Assembly (NCBI RefSeq): GCF_024347675.1
Contig: NZ_AP024882.1
Span: 1,240,001 to 1,304,000, forward strand
Length of the DNA stretch: 64,000 nucleotides
Reading direction: 5' to 3'
DNA from: Vibrio ishigakensis
Lineage (GTDB): Bacteria > Pseudomonadota > Gammaproteobacteria > Enterobacterales > Vibrionaceae
Made by a program: the position numbers and the translations under genes
In this document: positions 52,192 to 62,025 of the stretch, piece after piece
How positions within the stretch are numbered: the first letter of the stretch is position 1
Layout of the letters: the number at the start of each line of letters is the position of its first letter
The notes under the pieces: model-generated
What the model saw: only the letters and a program-made list of their open reading frames with translations
What the model was told of the DNA's origin: nothing
Database searches by the model: none

Positions 52192-53373
52192 TTAATAGGG
52201 AACGTCTGTGGTCCAAAGTTGATGCTTGGTCGCCTTGTTGTAGCCATAGTTGTAGAGGGCCTTCATATAAGTGCTGTCAAACATCTGCTTTGATTGTGCT
52301 TGGGGAGTAAACCTATCGTCGATATAGGTAAACTCGAGTTCGAGGTCTTGGACCTCACTGAAATACATCATGCGATACAAGTCGCCGCGGGTTTGTTGCA
52401 AGGTCAGTGACTTCACGCTCTGCGTAAGTAGGTCCATGCCTTTGTCTTTCACTTGTTGATAAGGCATCTTTAGAACGCCATTGCGGATAACCTGAATCTT
52501 TGGTGATTTTTCAAGACCAAGTGCTTGGTTGATCTTCTTGAAGTCGATGTTGCTTGCCTGAAGGAACATTTGAGCAGATAGGCCACCGTCCACATGCATC
52601 TCTTCTAGAGGCTGACCGTTTAGCTCAACATCGATAAACTGCGGTGGAAATACACCAGGAATAGAAGCGCTGGCCACCAATACCTGATGGAAAAGTCGAG
52701 CTTTGTCTGGATTCTCGCTTGCTGCAATTTCACCTAGGTTCCACACCACCATTTGCTCAGAATCAAAGTGGGTAGTACCAATTAGCAGGCGACGACCGTT
52801 GCGATGTTGCTGAGCAACCTGTTCAATCATTTCATCGCTGTAGGTTTGTTCTATGAAAGAGAAAAGGTCTTCTCCGTCGGTAAAGGCGTCTTTAAAGATG
52901 GTGTTGAGAAAGTTACGTTTACCAAGAATCATCTTGTCGTTAAGACCCAGCATGACTTCTTCTAGACGGTCGATCTCTTCGCCACCAACAAATACAAATG
53001 GAGCAAGTAGAGCGCCGGCACTCACGCCAGTGATGATGGAGTAGTCAGGCAATGTGTTTGAATCATGTAAACCCTTGATAACACCTGCGCCAAATGAACC
53101 TTTAGCGCCACCACCAGATAGCACCAAAACATTGAGTTGGTCGCCATTCACACGGATTGGGGTAGTGTGATTGTCTTCTGAGTAAAGGTAAGAGATATCC
53201 TCTCCAAGCCAAGTGCGTAGAGGCTCTGCTTCTTGTGTTGAAGACTCCATAGGCAGAGTGACTTGGGTGTAATTGTGCGCGTCAACTCGCTTGTCTAGCT
53301 TGTGCGGTGTCGAGCAGGCGGTCACCAAAAGTGAGAGTGAAACGACTGCCAGAGTGGTTTTAAGAGATTTCAT
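52192..53373 (-). CDS. Patatin-like phospholipase lipoprotein
   Basis: A 393-residue lipoprotein (lipobox VTAC, Cys20) with a patatin lipase domain from about residue 75 to 270. The oxyanion motif LSGGGAKGSFG, nucleophile GVSAG and catalytic HVDGG (Asp-Gly) are all intact, so it should be an active acyl hydrolase with a Ser-Asp dyad. It acts on phospholipids or related esters at the envelope. AGAGGAA precedes the ATG. A small exported protein follows in the same operon, perhaps a chaperone or inhibitor (speculative). Confidence 0.9.
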   Translation of the reverse strand: MKSLKTTLAVVSLSLLVTACSTPHKLDKRVDAHNYTQVTLPMESSTQEAEPLRTWLGEDISYLYSEDNHTTPIRVNGDQLNVLVLSGGGAKGSFGAGVIKGLHDSNTLPDYSIITGVSAGALLAPFVFVGGEEIDRLEEVMLGLNDKMILGKRNFLNTIFKDAFTDGEDLFSFIEQTYSDEMIEQVAQQHRNGRRLLIGTTHFDSEQMVVWNLGEIAASENPDKARLFHQVLVASASIPGVFPPQFIDVELNGQPLEEMHVDGGLSAQMFLQASNIDFKKINQALGLEKSPKIQVIRNGVLKMPYQQVKDKGMDLLTQSVKSLTLQQTRGDLYRMMYFSEVQDLELEFTYIDDRFTPQAQSKQMFDSTYMKALYNYGYNKATKHQLWTTDVPY

Positions 53374-53555
53374 GATTTTCCTCTGTCATTGCCACCCTCT
53401 GTGCCGGTGACGCTGTGCTTTCTTATCCTCGAAAGCGGTTGATTAAGTGCTGGGAAGTTTACGGCTTATGCGTATAGTTGATTAATCGCTTTAGTAGGAT
53501 GAAACCCATCCAATTCAGGCGACCAGAGCTAGGCTCTGATCACTGCCTTATTGGG

Positions 53556-54413
53556 TTAAGCGATTTTCTTTGGTTCGAAGTCATGGGTAGGTTCAATAAA
53601 CTCATATTGACCTGCAATGGTTTGCAACTCCCATGTATCTTGGTCTTGGGTCACCTCAAGCACGCCATATACGGCGTTGTTGGTATGACGGAAAGCCGCC
53701 ACTGGCGACATCTGCTTAGTGATGCACGCGGTAAAGATAGCGGTGATCAGATCGCCTACACCTACAGGTGCTTTTTCAAAATCCAGCTCAGGTCGCTGCA
53801 CTAGGTAGCATGCCTTTGGGGTGGCTAACATAGCGGTAAAGGTTCCCTCGGCTAACGAATGCAGATGTTTAACCAATACCAGTCTTGGGCCTAGCTCTAG
53901 GGCCTTTTTACATGCGGTTACTGCATCGTAAAGAGAGTGGATCTCTACACCGGTGAATTGAGTAAGCTCGAACTGGTTAGGCACGATCACATCGGCCATA
54001 GGCATCAGTGTTTTGGTCAGCTCTTCTGTTACACCCTCAGGCACAATGCAGCCTTTTTCTGGGTCGCCCATCACTGGATCACACACGTAAAAGGCTCTGT
54101 GGTTAGACTCTTTTACTTGGTTTACTGTATCTGCGACAGCTTGGCACTGTTCAGGGCTGCCCAAGTAGCCTGAGATAACTGCTTGGCAGTCTTTCAGTTT
54201 GCCAATGTTATCTAGGCCCTTGGTGAGGTTACGAATCTCTTCGGCGCAGAATTTGTGCCCGGTCCAGCCTTCATCGTATTGGGTGTGATTCGAGTATTGC
54301 ACCGTGTGGATTGGCCAGGCTTCAATGCCCATTCTTTGGATTGGAAATACGGCAGAGCTGTTTCCTGCATGTCCGTATACAACATGCGATTGGATTGAAA
54401 TTATTCCGTCCAT
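53556..54413 (-). CDS. pdxY: Pyridoxal kinase PdxY
   Basis: The 285-residue ribokinase-family enzyme matches Pdx[59 protein letters not shown] and the catalytic GVGDLITA (Asp of GxGD). It phosphorylates pyridoxal to PLP in vitamin B6 salvage. The gene lies 27 bases after gltS on the same strand and downstream of aspD, which encodes a PLP enzyme, so it may supply cofactor to it. Confidence 0.93.
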   Translation of the reverse strand: MDGIISIQSHVVYGHAGNSSAVFPIQRMGIEAWPIHTVQYSNHTQYDEGWTGHKFCAEEIRNLTKGLDNIGKLKDCQAVISGYLGSPEQCQAVADTVNQVKESNHRAFYVCDPVMGDPEKGCIVPEGVTEELTKTLMPMADVIVPNQFELTQFTGVEIHSLYDAVTACKKALELGPRLVLVKHLHSLAEGTFTAMLATPKACYLVQRPELDFEKAPVGVGDLITAIFTACITKQMSPVAAFRHTNNAVYGVLEVTQDQDTWELQTIAGQYEFIEPTHDFEPKKIA

Positions 54414-54440
54414 AATTGTTTCTCGTTTTAAATTTTTGGG

Positions 54441-55649
54441 TTAATTCAGTAGGGCGATATAGGTTTGGATGATCGCCAGATTCACTATGTCGATAAAAAA
54501 TGCGCCAACTAACGGCACCACAAAATAGGCCTGTGTCGATGGGCCGTAGTGCGAGGTGATGGCATTAAGATTCATCATCGCCGTTGGTGTCGCGCCCATT
54601 CCAAAACCCACATGGCCTGCTGACATTACTGCGGCATCGTAACTTCGCCCCATGACTCTGAAGGTCACCCAGTAGACAAACAGTAGGGTGAACAGAATCT
54701 GAGCCATTAAGATCGCTAGAAGCGGTAGGGCTAGATCGAGCAGATTCCACAGTTTGAGCTCCATTAGAGCCATCGACAGGAACAGTCCTAGGGTTAGGTT
54801 ACCGACCTGGTTTAATTCACTGCGGGATTTGTCCAAAGCCTTTTGAATCCCAGAGATATTTCCAACAATTACCCCAAGGGCAATGGCATACACAAAATTA
54901 GGAACAAACTTAAACAGCTCGTAGCTACTGAGCAGTTGATGTAGCTGCTGTGCACATAGAGAACTAACAAGTAGCAGTGCTCCTGACGTTAGCCATTTCG
55001 CAGGTGATGTACCTTTGGTTTGACCATGGCGCTGCTGTTTTGGGATGTACTTGCTGTGCTCAGTTTCATCAAACGAGGCCAGCTCGTTGTTCTGAATCAG
55101 CTTTTTCCCAAGAGGACCACCGAAGATCCCGCCCACAACCAAACCAAAAGTGGCACACGCCATGGCTATCTCTAATGCGTCATCGATGTGGAACTGTTCC
55201 GCAAAGATGGATGCCCAGGCAGCACCAGTACCATGTCCACCAGACAAAGTGATGGAGCCAGCGAGCAAGCCGAGCATAGGGTCAAGGTTAAGCACCTTAG
55301 CTAAAGCAAGACCGACCACGTCTTGAAACACGATGAATAGCGTGGCGCAAAACAAGAATGCGAACAGAGCCTTACCACCATGTCGAAGCAGTGCTAGATT
55401 GGCTGAGTAGCCAACACTGGCAAAGAACATCAACATCAAGGTCGTCTTTAACGGCAGATCAAATACAAGGTCAATGCCGTGTAGGTGACAGGCTGTTGTC
55501 AGCAGAGCTACGGCGATCCCACCGATAATCGGCGCTGGAATGTGGTATTTAGCCAGCAATTTGACTCGCTTTAGGATTGCTAGGCCTAGAAATAGAACCG
55601 CAATCGCGATAGCAAATGAGATAGTTGCGTTAAATGAGAATGTGCTCAT
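54441..55649 (-). CDS. gltS: Sodium/glutamate symporter (GltS family)
   Basis: ATG 55649 with GGAG upstream gives 402 residues, the usual GltS length. The protein has about ten to twelve membrane segments in two inverted halves. Family stretches: YHIPAPIIGGIAVALL, SGGHGTGAAW and, in the second half, AGHVGFGMGATPTAMMNL. The paired re-entrant loops carry GGHGTGAA and GATPTA. It should import glutamate (or aspartate) with Na+. A terminator-like hairpin separates it from aspD, so it may have its own promoter. Confidence 0.9.
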   Translation of the reverse strand: MSTFSFNATISFAIAIAVLFLGLAILKRVKLLAKYHIPAPIIGGIAVALLTTACHLHGIDLVFDLPLKTTLMLMFFASVGYSANLALLRHGGKALFAFLFCATLFIVFQDVVGLALAKVLNLDPMLGLLAGSITLSGGHGTGAAWASIFAEQFHIDDALEIAMACATFGLVVGGIFGGPLGKKLIQNNELASFDETEHSKYIPKQQRHGQTKGTSPAKWLTSGALLLVSSLCAQQLHQLLSSYELFKFVPNFVYAIALGVIVGNISGIQKALDKSRSELNQVGNLTLGLFLSMALMELKLWNLLDLALPLLAILMAQILFTLLFVYWVTFRVMGRSYDAAVMSAGHVGFGMGATPTAMMNLNAITSHYGPSTQAYFVVPLVGAFFIDIVNLAIIQTYIALLN

Positions 55650-55667
55650 TGGTTTCTCCTCCTTTTG

Positions 55668-55697
55668 AAAAAACAAGCCTCGGTATACCGAGGCTTG
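55668..55697 (-). terminator. Terminator between aspD and gltS
   Basis: AAGCCTCGGT (55675-55684) and ACCGAGGCTT (55687-55696) form a near-perfect palindrome, followed on the minus strand by GTTTTTT. Read-through could still reach gltS and pdxY. Confidence 0.75.
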
Positions 55698-55723
55698 GAT
55701 ACTGCTATTTCAAATTCAGAGGC

Positions 55724-57310
55724 TTAGCCTTGGAACTCAGCGAAGTACTCGTCTAGCACTTTGCGAGTAGCGCGGCCGATTAGCTCATACTCGTGGTGAG
55801 TAAGGTTAGCTAGAGACACACGAACAGAAGCGTGTACTACGTCGAAGCCGTTACCTGGTAGAAGGATCACACCGGTTTCTTGAGCTAGGCGGAATAGGAA
55901 GAATTTGCCTTTTTGGTTCTCTTTGAACCACTGTACGAACTCTTCGCCGTATAGCTTGCCGCCTAGAGTGTCTAGCTCTAGAAGTGTGTAGTAGTCAACG
56001 CGGTCTTTGTTCTCTTCAACTTCAACACCCATGTTGCTGTATAGAGTTCTGTAGCGATCGCGGATGATGCGTTTACATGCTGCTTTGTAGTTCTCTTCAG
56101 AGTCCATTAGGCAGTTTAGAGAGAACAGAGCCATTTGAACTTGTTGAGGTAGAGATAGACCAGCAGTGTGGTTTAGAGCAACGCTACGGCTGTCAGCAAC
56201 GATACGGTCAATGAACTTGATCTCGCGTGGTTCTGGAGTCAGTGTTTTGTAACGATCGTCCAGTAGACGTTGTTCTTCTTCAGTTTTTGCACGCATTGCA
56301 TCGTCGAACACATTTTTGTGTTGGATTGCAATAGTACCTAGACGCCAGCCTGTAGCACCGAAGTATTTAGAGAACGAGTAAACACAAAGAGTGTTGTATG
56401 GCAGTTTTGCGAATAGAGATACAAAATCATCTGCAAATGTGCCGTATACGTCATCTGTGATGATGAATAGGTCACTACGCTGCTCGTTAACAAAGTTTGT
56501 TAGGTTATCTAGAGTCTCATCAGAGAACTTAACAGAAGCTGGGTTTGCTGGGTTAACTACGCAAAGCAGTTTGATATCTGTGTCAGCCAGTTTTTCAATC
56601 TCTGACATAGGTAGCTGCCAAGTGGTTTCGTCTAGACGAAGCTCAACGATCTCCAGTTCGTACTCAGAAAGCTCAGGGATTTCTAGGTATGGAGTGAAGA
56701 TTGGAGTGATAAGTGCAACCTTGTCACCTTTCTTCAATAGACCGTTGTGGAACATAGTCTGGAAGCTGTAGGTCATAGACGCAGTGCCGCCTTCGGTCGC
56801 GAACAGATCGAAGTCTGTAGTCATTGGCATTGGGCCGTACATCTCTTCTGCAATGTACTGTTTTACAACAGATTCGATGTTAGTCAGCATGCGTGGTGGC
56901 ACAGGGTAGTTACATGCAAGGTATGCGTTAACTAGCTCGTTTAGGAACGCTTGCTTTTCGATGCCTAGACGGTCTTTTGCATAGCTTAGAGACTTCTCAA
57001 GGAACTGAACGCCTTTGTCTGCTTTGTTGTCCGCTGCGAACGTATCGAAACGCTCAACAATGCCAACACCATCTGGGATACCACCAAAACCAGCATCTAG
57101 GTAAGAGTAGTTACGCTCTGCTTCGTTTACAGCAAACTCACCAAGGCGGATGAATGCTTTACGTGGAAGCGTTGCTAGGAAGTTAGGGTTACCACGGCCA
57201 GCGTCAAGTAGAGCGCGGTCAGGCACAGTTTGTGCAACTTCGATTAGTTTGTCTTTTAGCTCAAATGGGCTTAGGTCAGCGTATTTAGAAAAGTCGATTG
57301 AAGTAGTCAT
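55724..57310 (-). CDS. aspD: Aspartate 4-decarboxylase / aspartate aminotransferase AspD
   Basis: ATG 57310 gives 528 residues. It is a fold-type I PLP enzyme of the AspD type: GRGNPNFLATLPR near the N-terminus, CVVNPANPASV, DDVYGTF, and the PLP lysine Lys315 in YSFSKYFGATGWRLG. It splits aspartate into alanine and CO2, consuming a proton, and also transaminates. With the AspT antiporter just upstream it forms the known proton-motive aspartate cycle. It is longer than plain aminotransferases by about 130 residues, as expected. Confidence 0.93.
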   Translation of the reverse strand: MTTSIDFSKYADLSPFELKDKLIEVAQTVPDRALLDAGRGNPNFLATLPRKAFIRLGEFAVNEAERNYSYLDAGFGGIPDGVGIVERFDTFAADNKADKGVQFLEKSLSYAKDRLGIEKQAFLNELVNAYLACNYPVPPRMLTNIESVVKQYIAEEMYGPMPMTTDFDLFATEGGTASMTYSFQTMFHNGLLKKGDKVALITPIFTPYLEIPELSEYELEIVELRLDETTWQLPMSEIEKLADTDIKLLCVVNPANPASVKFSDETLDNLTNFVNEQRSDLFIITDDVYGTFADDFVSLFAKLPYNTLCVYSFSKYFGATGWRLGTIAIQHKNVFDDAMRAKTEEEQRLLDDRYKTLTPEPREIKFIDRIVADSRSVALNHTAGLSLPQQVQMALFSLNCLMDSEENYKAACKRIIRDRYRTLYSNMGVEVEENKDRVDYYTLLELDTLGGKLYGEEFVQWFKENQKGKFFLFRLAQETGVILLPGNGFDVVHASVRVSLANLTHHEYELIGRATRKVLDEYFAEFQG

Positions 57311-57345
57311 AATATTTACCAATTATTTAGTTTTAAACTGATGAG

Positions 57346-57365
57346 CGCCTCACCTGGGTGAGGCG
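57346..57365 (-). other. Hairpin between aspT and aspD
   Basis: A 20-base near-palindrome (CGCCTCACC / GGTGAGGCG) lies between aspT and aspD with no good T-run. It may set the ratio of the two products by processing or partial termination. Confidence 0.5.
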
Positions 57366-57380
57366 ACTATTTATTCGTTG

Positions 57381-59093
57381 TTACATGCCAGCGTTAAGAG
57401 TGATTACGCCAACGATGATTGGGCCCCAAAGGGTGAGCAGTACGTTTGCTACTGCGTAGGTCACTGTGAATGAGAACACTGGAGTTGCGTTGCCAGTTTT
57501 TTCCATCAGTGCTGCGAATGCAGGGTTTGCGCTACGTCCGCCAGTTACACAACCAAGGGCCTCGATTGGGTTCTTGATTCTCAAAACAAAGTAAGAGAAG
57601 AAGAACGAAATGATCTGAGGGATGATGGTTACTGCCATACCCAAGAACAGTAGAGTCATGCCGTGTTCTTTGATGGTCTCAACTGCTTGAGGACCCGCTT
57701 GTAGACCAACGATGCCTACGAATGCTGCTAGACCAAAGTCACGGATGAAGTTTGCTGCACCCTCAGGGAACTGAGCCACATGTGGGTTCTTGCTGCGTAG
57801 CCAACCAACAACCAGACCTGATACCAGACAACCTGCACCAGAGCCGATGGTTACTGGGATACCTGCAATCTTGAAGTTAATAAGACCAATCAAGAAGCCA
57901 GCGACCATACCTAGGCCAAAGATGATGAAGTCTGTGATGGTTGCAGAACCTAGGCGTTTACCTATGTTGTTCTCAACGCGGTTGATGTCTTCAGCGGTAC
58001 CAGTGAGTTGGATAACGTCGTTTTTCTTAACGATAAGATCCGGAGTTACCTCGATTGGTGCGCCCTCACGGATGTACTCGGTTACGTAAACGCCGCGATA
58101 GGTATCTTTGTTGGTCTCTTCTTTGATCTGACGAACTGATTTGCCAATGATTGAGTGGTTGTCTGCGATAAGCTGACGGTTCTCTTCAATGATTTCGTAG
58201 TTCTCAGGTAGAGAAACCTCTGCACCAATGTTTTGCTGTTGGATCTCATGCACGGCATTACGGCGGCCAGTGATTATGATTAAGTCGCCTTCACGAAGGG
58301 CAGTGAACTTGTCTAGCTCAAGTGGTTTACCGTCACGCTCAGCCAGTTCAATGCAGGCTTGTAGAGAATTCTGGTTGAGCTGACCAATGGTTTTGCCATT
58401 GATAGAGCTGTCTTTTGTGATGCTGTAAGCACGAGTCACAAGAGAGGTTAGGGCATTGAATTCACCGGGTGCCAACTCGTGTCTACCGTCAGAGCTTTCT
58501 TTTTCAAGCTTGATTGCTTCAGCGCGGATGTCCCACTTCATTAGCGTTGGGAATACCCAAGTCACCATTAGGATTGGACCTAGAGAACCAAAGATGTAAG
58601 TTACCGCGTAACCTACCGCTACGTTGGTTTGCATTATGTGCTGAGCTTCTTCCGATATACCTAGGCGAGCAATAGCATCACCTGCAGTACCGATAATTGC
58701 AGACTGAGTTAGACCACCAGCCGCTAGACCTGCCGCTGTACCACGGTCAAGATCGAACATATAGGCTGCTGCCAACACACAAAGCAGACCAGACACAGTC
58801 ATTACCACTGCAGAAAGCAGGATATTGATGGTTCTGAAGTTCAGTGCTTTAAAGAATTTTGCACCGCCTTGATAACCTACTGCGTAGATGAACAGGGCGA
58901 AGAAGATGCTTTTAACACCTGGGTCAATATTCACACCGAATTGACCAATTATTACACCCATCAGAAGCGTACCGGCTACACCGCCAAGAACGAAGCGGCC
59001 AATAGTGATTTTACCCACCATGTAACCTAGAGAAAGGGTAATAAATAGTGCAATAAAAGGTGCCATTTCAAAAAGATTAGAAATAAGGTCCAT
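57381..59093 (-). CDS. aspT: Aspartate:alanine antiporter AspT
   Basis: ATG 59093 gives 570 residues. Two membrane halves (about 1-170 and 380-570) flank a cytoplasmic part with two RCK_C domains (about 205-375: GKTIGQLNQNSLQACIELAER and IGKSVRQIKEETNK). Family signature stretches are TQSAIIGTAGDAIARLG in the first half and GCVTGGRSANPAFAALMEKTGNATP-type (near 530) in the second. It exchanges external aspartate for internal alanine, one net negative charge inward, giving membrane potential when coupled to AspD. Confidence 0.93.
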   Translation of the reverse strand: MDLISNLFEMAPFIALFITLSLGYMVGKITIGRFVLGGVAGTLLMGVIIGQFGVNIDPGVKSIFFALFIYAVGYQGGAKFFKALNFRTINILLSAVVMTVSGLLCVLAAAYMFDLDRGTAAGLAAGGLTQSAIIGTAGDAIARLGISEEAQHIMQTNVAVGYAVTYIFGSLGPILMVTWVFPTLMKWDIRAEAIKLEKESSDGRHELAPGEFNALTSLVTRAYSITKDSSINGKTIGQLNQNSLQACIELAERDGKPLELDKFTALREGDLIIITGRRNAVHEIQQQNIGAEVSLPENYEIIEENRQLIADNHSIIGKSVRQIKEETNKDTYRGVYVTEYIREGAPIEVTPDLIVKKNDVIQLTGTAEDINRVENNIGKRLGSATITDFIIFGLGMVAGFLIGLINFKIAGIPVTIGSGAGCLVSGLVVGWLRSKNPHVAQFPEGAANFIRDFGLAAFVGIVGLQAGPQAVETIKEHGMTLLFLGMAVTIIPQIISFFFSYFVLRIKNPIEALGCVTGGRSANPAFAALMEKTGNATPVFSFTVTYAVANVLLTLWGPIIVGVITLNAGM

Positions 59094-59494
59094 AACCAAT
59101 TTACTCGTACTATTAATTAAGTTGTTTATATAAGAGAGAAGAGATTAATCATCTCGTTGTAATTTGTGAGCGTGGTTTTCGCTACGGGATGAATAATATG
59201 AATATTCGGGTGCAGTAAGTAATCTCGGTTGATGGATCAAATCCTCAAGTGGGGTTTTTAGGTGCTGATAGTTTTGTTTTGGTGATTTAAGTATCTGATT
59301 TAATTTGCTTTAATTCGATGTTGTGAAAGTTTAACTATTTTCAAAATAACTCTAATTAGTTAGCGGTCAACTAAAGAAATTCTATTTGGAGTTATAAAGA
59401 ATTGGATGCGTGGATTTCATCCTACAAACGTGATTGTAAGAATCTGCCTTATATAGATAGACTGCGCCGTGTTGAAACTATTGAGATATAGATA
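59094..59494. other. Divergent promoter region between aspT and the AaeX-like gene
   Basis: About 400 bases without a gene. It holds an interrupted inverted repeat TTAGTT (59356-59361) / AACTAA (59369-59374), possibly a regulator site. No convincing RNA gene or small open frame was seen. Confidence 0.4.
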
Positions 59495-59707
59495 ATGAAT
59501 TCAGTGCCACATGAATTAATTTGGGGAGAAATATATTTTCCTCCTCTTTTATTAGTTGTCGCAATTGCCTATGCGCTTACTTTAGTGCTTGGAAGTGTGT
59601 CTAGCCGTTTGGGGCTACATAAATATATTGCTCATCCGGCACTGGCTGAACTGTGCTTGATAGTGATCTTAACTGGCGTCATCGGCCAATTTATACCAAT
59701 TTTCTGA
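59495..59707 (+). CDS. AaeX-like small membrane protein (DUF1656)
   Basis: A 70-residue protein with two membrane segments (about 16-35 and 49-67) and the DUF1656 pattern PHELIWGEIYFPPLLLVV. Such proteins precede HlyD- and FUSC-type genes, as AaeX does in the aaeXAB efflux operon. Its job is probably stabilising the complex. The HlyD-family gene starts 11 bases later. Confidence 0.85.
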   Translation: MNSVPHELIWGEIYFPPLLLVVAIAYALTLVLGSVSSRLGLHKYIAHPALAELCLIVILTGVIGQFIPIF

Positions 59708-59718
59708 GGTAACTTATT

Positions 59719-60579
59719 GTGATTAAACGTTATTTTATCACTCTGCTACTTGTGGTGGGCGCTGGCGCAGTGATCTTCAATTATTACGAAACCTACTCTG
59801 ACTCACCCTGGACAAGAGATGGCCAAGTGAGCGCTTATATTGTTTCTATAACGCCAAGGGTGACTGGACAGGTGACCGAGGTGTACGTAGACGATAACTC
59901 ACGAGTAGAGAAGGGTGATCTCTTGTTTGAGATTGATCCTGCTATCTATTCTGCGGCTTACCACAAAGCTGTGGCAACACAGGGTCAAGCGCAAGCTTTG
60001 CTCTCTAAGGCGCGCAACAACTTACAACGCACGTCTGAACTTGAAAAGCGTATGCATGGTGCGGTGCCGACACTGACATTGAATAACTTAACCAATGAAG
60101 TTGAGTCTGCGGCGGCGAATCTTGATTTAGCCAAGGCAAATGTTGAAGAGGCAAAGCTCAACCTTAAATACACCAAGGTATATGCGCCTACTGATGGCTA
60201 TATCACCAACCTAAACCTGCGTGTCGGCTCACAAGTGGTGGCGAATGCCCCTGTGGTTGCGCTTATCGATGAAAATAGCTTTTGGATAGAGGGCTATTTC
60301 AAGGAAACAGACCTTGTAGGTGTAAGCCCAGAGGATAAGGCGTTTGTTACTCTGCTTATGGATCATCGAATGACCCTAGCAGGTGAGATCAAAAGCATTG
60401 GTTACGGCATTGCAAAGTCTGACGGCAGTACAGGTAATGACTTACTGCCTAACGTAAACCCAAACTTCCAATGGATTCGTCTGGCGCAGCGTATTCCAGT
60501 GAAGATCAAGCTGACTGATATTCCAGAGGATCTTCAGTTACGCGTTGGCATGACCGCCTCTATCCAGATTGTTAAGTAG
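59719..60579 (+). CDS. HlyD-family membrane fusion protein (AaeA-like)
   Basis: A 286-residue protein starting with GTG behind GAGGTAA: one N-terminal membrane segment (about 5-22), a biotinyl-lipoyl half (TPRVTGQVTEVYVDDNSRVEKGD), a coiled-coil hairpin about 75-150, and a second lipoyl half (VYAPTDGYITNLNLRVGSQV). It links an inner-membrane pump to an outer-membrane channel. With DUF1656 and FUSC proteins it forms an AaeXAB-like system that exports aromatic acids or other organics. Confidence 0.9.
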   Translation: MIKRYFITLLLVVGAGAVIFNYYETYSDSPWTRDGQVSAYIVSITPRVTGQVTEVYVDDNSRVEKGDLLFEIDPAIYSAAYHKAVATQGQAQALLSKARNNLQRTSELEKRMHGAVPTLTLNNLTNEVESAAANLDLAKANVEEAKLNLKYTKVYAPTDGYITNLNLRVGSQVVANAPVVALIDENSFWIEGYFKETDLVGVSPEDKAFVTLLMDHRMTLAGEIKSIGYGIAKSDGSTGNDLLPNVNPNFQWIRLAQRIPVKIKLTDIPEDLQLRVGMTASIQIVK

Positions 60580-60587
60580 GCTTGGCT

Positions 60588-61907
60588 ATGTTGAGTCTAA
60601 CCACTAAAGAGGCGATCAAGGTCGGCCTGTCTATCGCAATCTCCATATGTCTAGCATTGTGGTTTGGCTGGGAAAAGCCTTACTGGGCGGCTATAGCGGT
60701 TGTGGTAATGGCAGTTAACGAGAGCTTTGCACACTCGATACAAAAGGGTAAGAACAGGATCTTAGGAACTTTGTTGGGAACCACCTACGCCTTCTTTTTG
60801 ATAGCCATGTTCTCGCAGCAAAGATTTCTGTTTATCTTTTTCTTTACCCTGTTTATGGCGCTGAGCCTGTATATGTCCAGCAATGAGAAACATGGCTACA
60901 TCTTTTCTATTGGCTTCGTTGTGTGCGCTATCGTCTCGTGCATGGGCAGTTTCGACAGTGAAATGACCTTCCACTTCGCAGTGCTCAGATTCCAAGAAAC
61001 GCTATTGGGCGTGTTGGTGTTTAGCTATGTGTTTAGGCTGTTATGGCCGATGAATACCGAGAAGGTGTTTTATCAGCTTATCGATGGCGTGCAAGATGCA
61101 CTGTTTGAGAAACTAAATGGCAAAGGAGACCTCAAGGGTGTTGAAGCCAAGCTGGGTAAAGCTGAGCAAATCTTGGATTTACCTTTAACAGGCAGTTTTG
61201 AACTTAAAGAACACAAAGTGCTTTGGCAGTCTCGAATGCAGGAGCTTAAGTTGATTGCTCATCACTTGAAGGATGCAGATGTTGATAGCGATAGAGCCTC
61301 TTATGCCGAACTTTACGAAAGGCTTCTTAGCTTTGATAAACATCAGCCTGATACAGAGCTGATCTCGGATAAGTTCTCTAGTTACCTAGAAATGCATCAA
61401 AGCTGGCCGGAGAAGAATAAACTGGCTGAGTTTGACGCCAGAATATGGCGAGTAGTGCAGGGCGTTTCCATGTTCTTGGCCGCCGTTGCGTTGTGGATCT
61501 ATCTACCTGTTCCGGGTGGCTATATTTTCCCTATGCTAGCGGCAAACCTATCAGCCATGCTCCCAACGATGCCTGCGGCAGCATTAAAGCAAGCGTTCTG
61601 GGGTGTTCTAGGATTTGGCGCTGTGTACATCACAGAGTACGTATTTGTTATGCCCATGATGACTGAACTTTGGGAGTTGGCCGTATTTTACTTCATTAAT
61701 GTCGTTGTAGTGTGGAAGGTATTTAATACACCCGCCTTGATAATGCAGCGGATTCTCGGTGTGAATATGCTGGTGGTACTGACTGCTAGTGCATTGAGCC
61801 TCACTCCAAGTTACTCAATCACCACGCCTTTAATGATGGTGGTGTATCTAGTCATTGTATTGATGCTAGGCAAGCTATTTGCCGATCTATTCAAGCGAAC
61901 CGTTTAA
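60588..61907 (+). CDS. FUSC-family inner-membrane pump subunit (AaeB-like)
   Basis: ATG 60588 gives 439 residues. Two blocks of membrane segments (about 10-150 and 285-435) flank a cytoplasmic domain, the FUSC / AaeB organisation. Visible is KPYWAAIAVVVMAVNESFAHSIQKG with the R-x-x-G-T step (NRILGTLLGT), and PVPGGYIFPMLAANLSAML in the second block. At 439 residues it is shorter than AaeB (about 655). A terminator follows the stop. Confidence 0.87.
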   Translation: MLSLTTKEAIKVGLSIAISICLALWFGWEKPYWAAIAVVVMAVNESFAHSIQKGKNRILGTLLGTTYAFFLIAMFSQQRFLFIFFFTLFMALSLYMSSNEKHGYIFSIGFVVCAIVSCMGSFDSEMTFHFAVLRFQETLLGVLVFSYVFRLLWPMNTEKVFYQLIDGVQDALFEKLNGKGDLKGVEAKLGKAEQILDLPLTGSFELKEHKVLWQSRMQELKLIAHHLKDADVDSDRASYAELYERLLSFDKHQPDTELISDKFSSYLEMHQSWPEKNKLAEFDARIWRVVQGVSMFLAAVALWIYLPVPGGYIFPMLAANLSAMLPTMPAAALKQAFWGVLGFGAVYITEYVFVMPMMTELWELAVFYFINVVVVWKVFNTPALIMQRILGVNMLVVLTASALSLTPSYSITTPLMMVVYLVIVLMLGKLFADLFKRTV

Positions 61908-61929
61908 GCCCTCTAGTGAGGGCTTTTTT
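61906..61929 (+). terminator. Terminator of the AaeXAB-like operon
   Basis: Stem AGCCCTC / GAGGGCT with a 4-base loop and a run of six T directly after; it begins at the stop codon. Confidence 0.85.
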
Positions 61930-62025
61930 ACACCCGTTAGCTAGGGGTGTTTCAAAACTAATGCTACTTTTGTCTTCAAGTATCAAAAGGTGAATAAGTG
62001 ATACGTCATATAAATATCGCTATAA

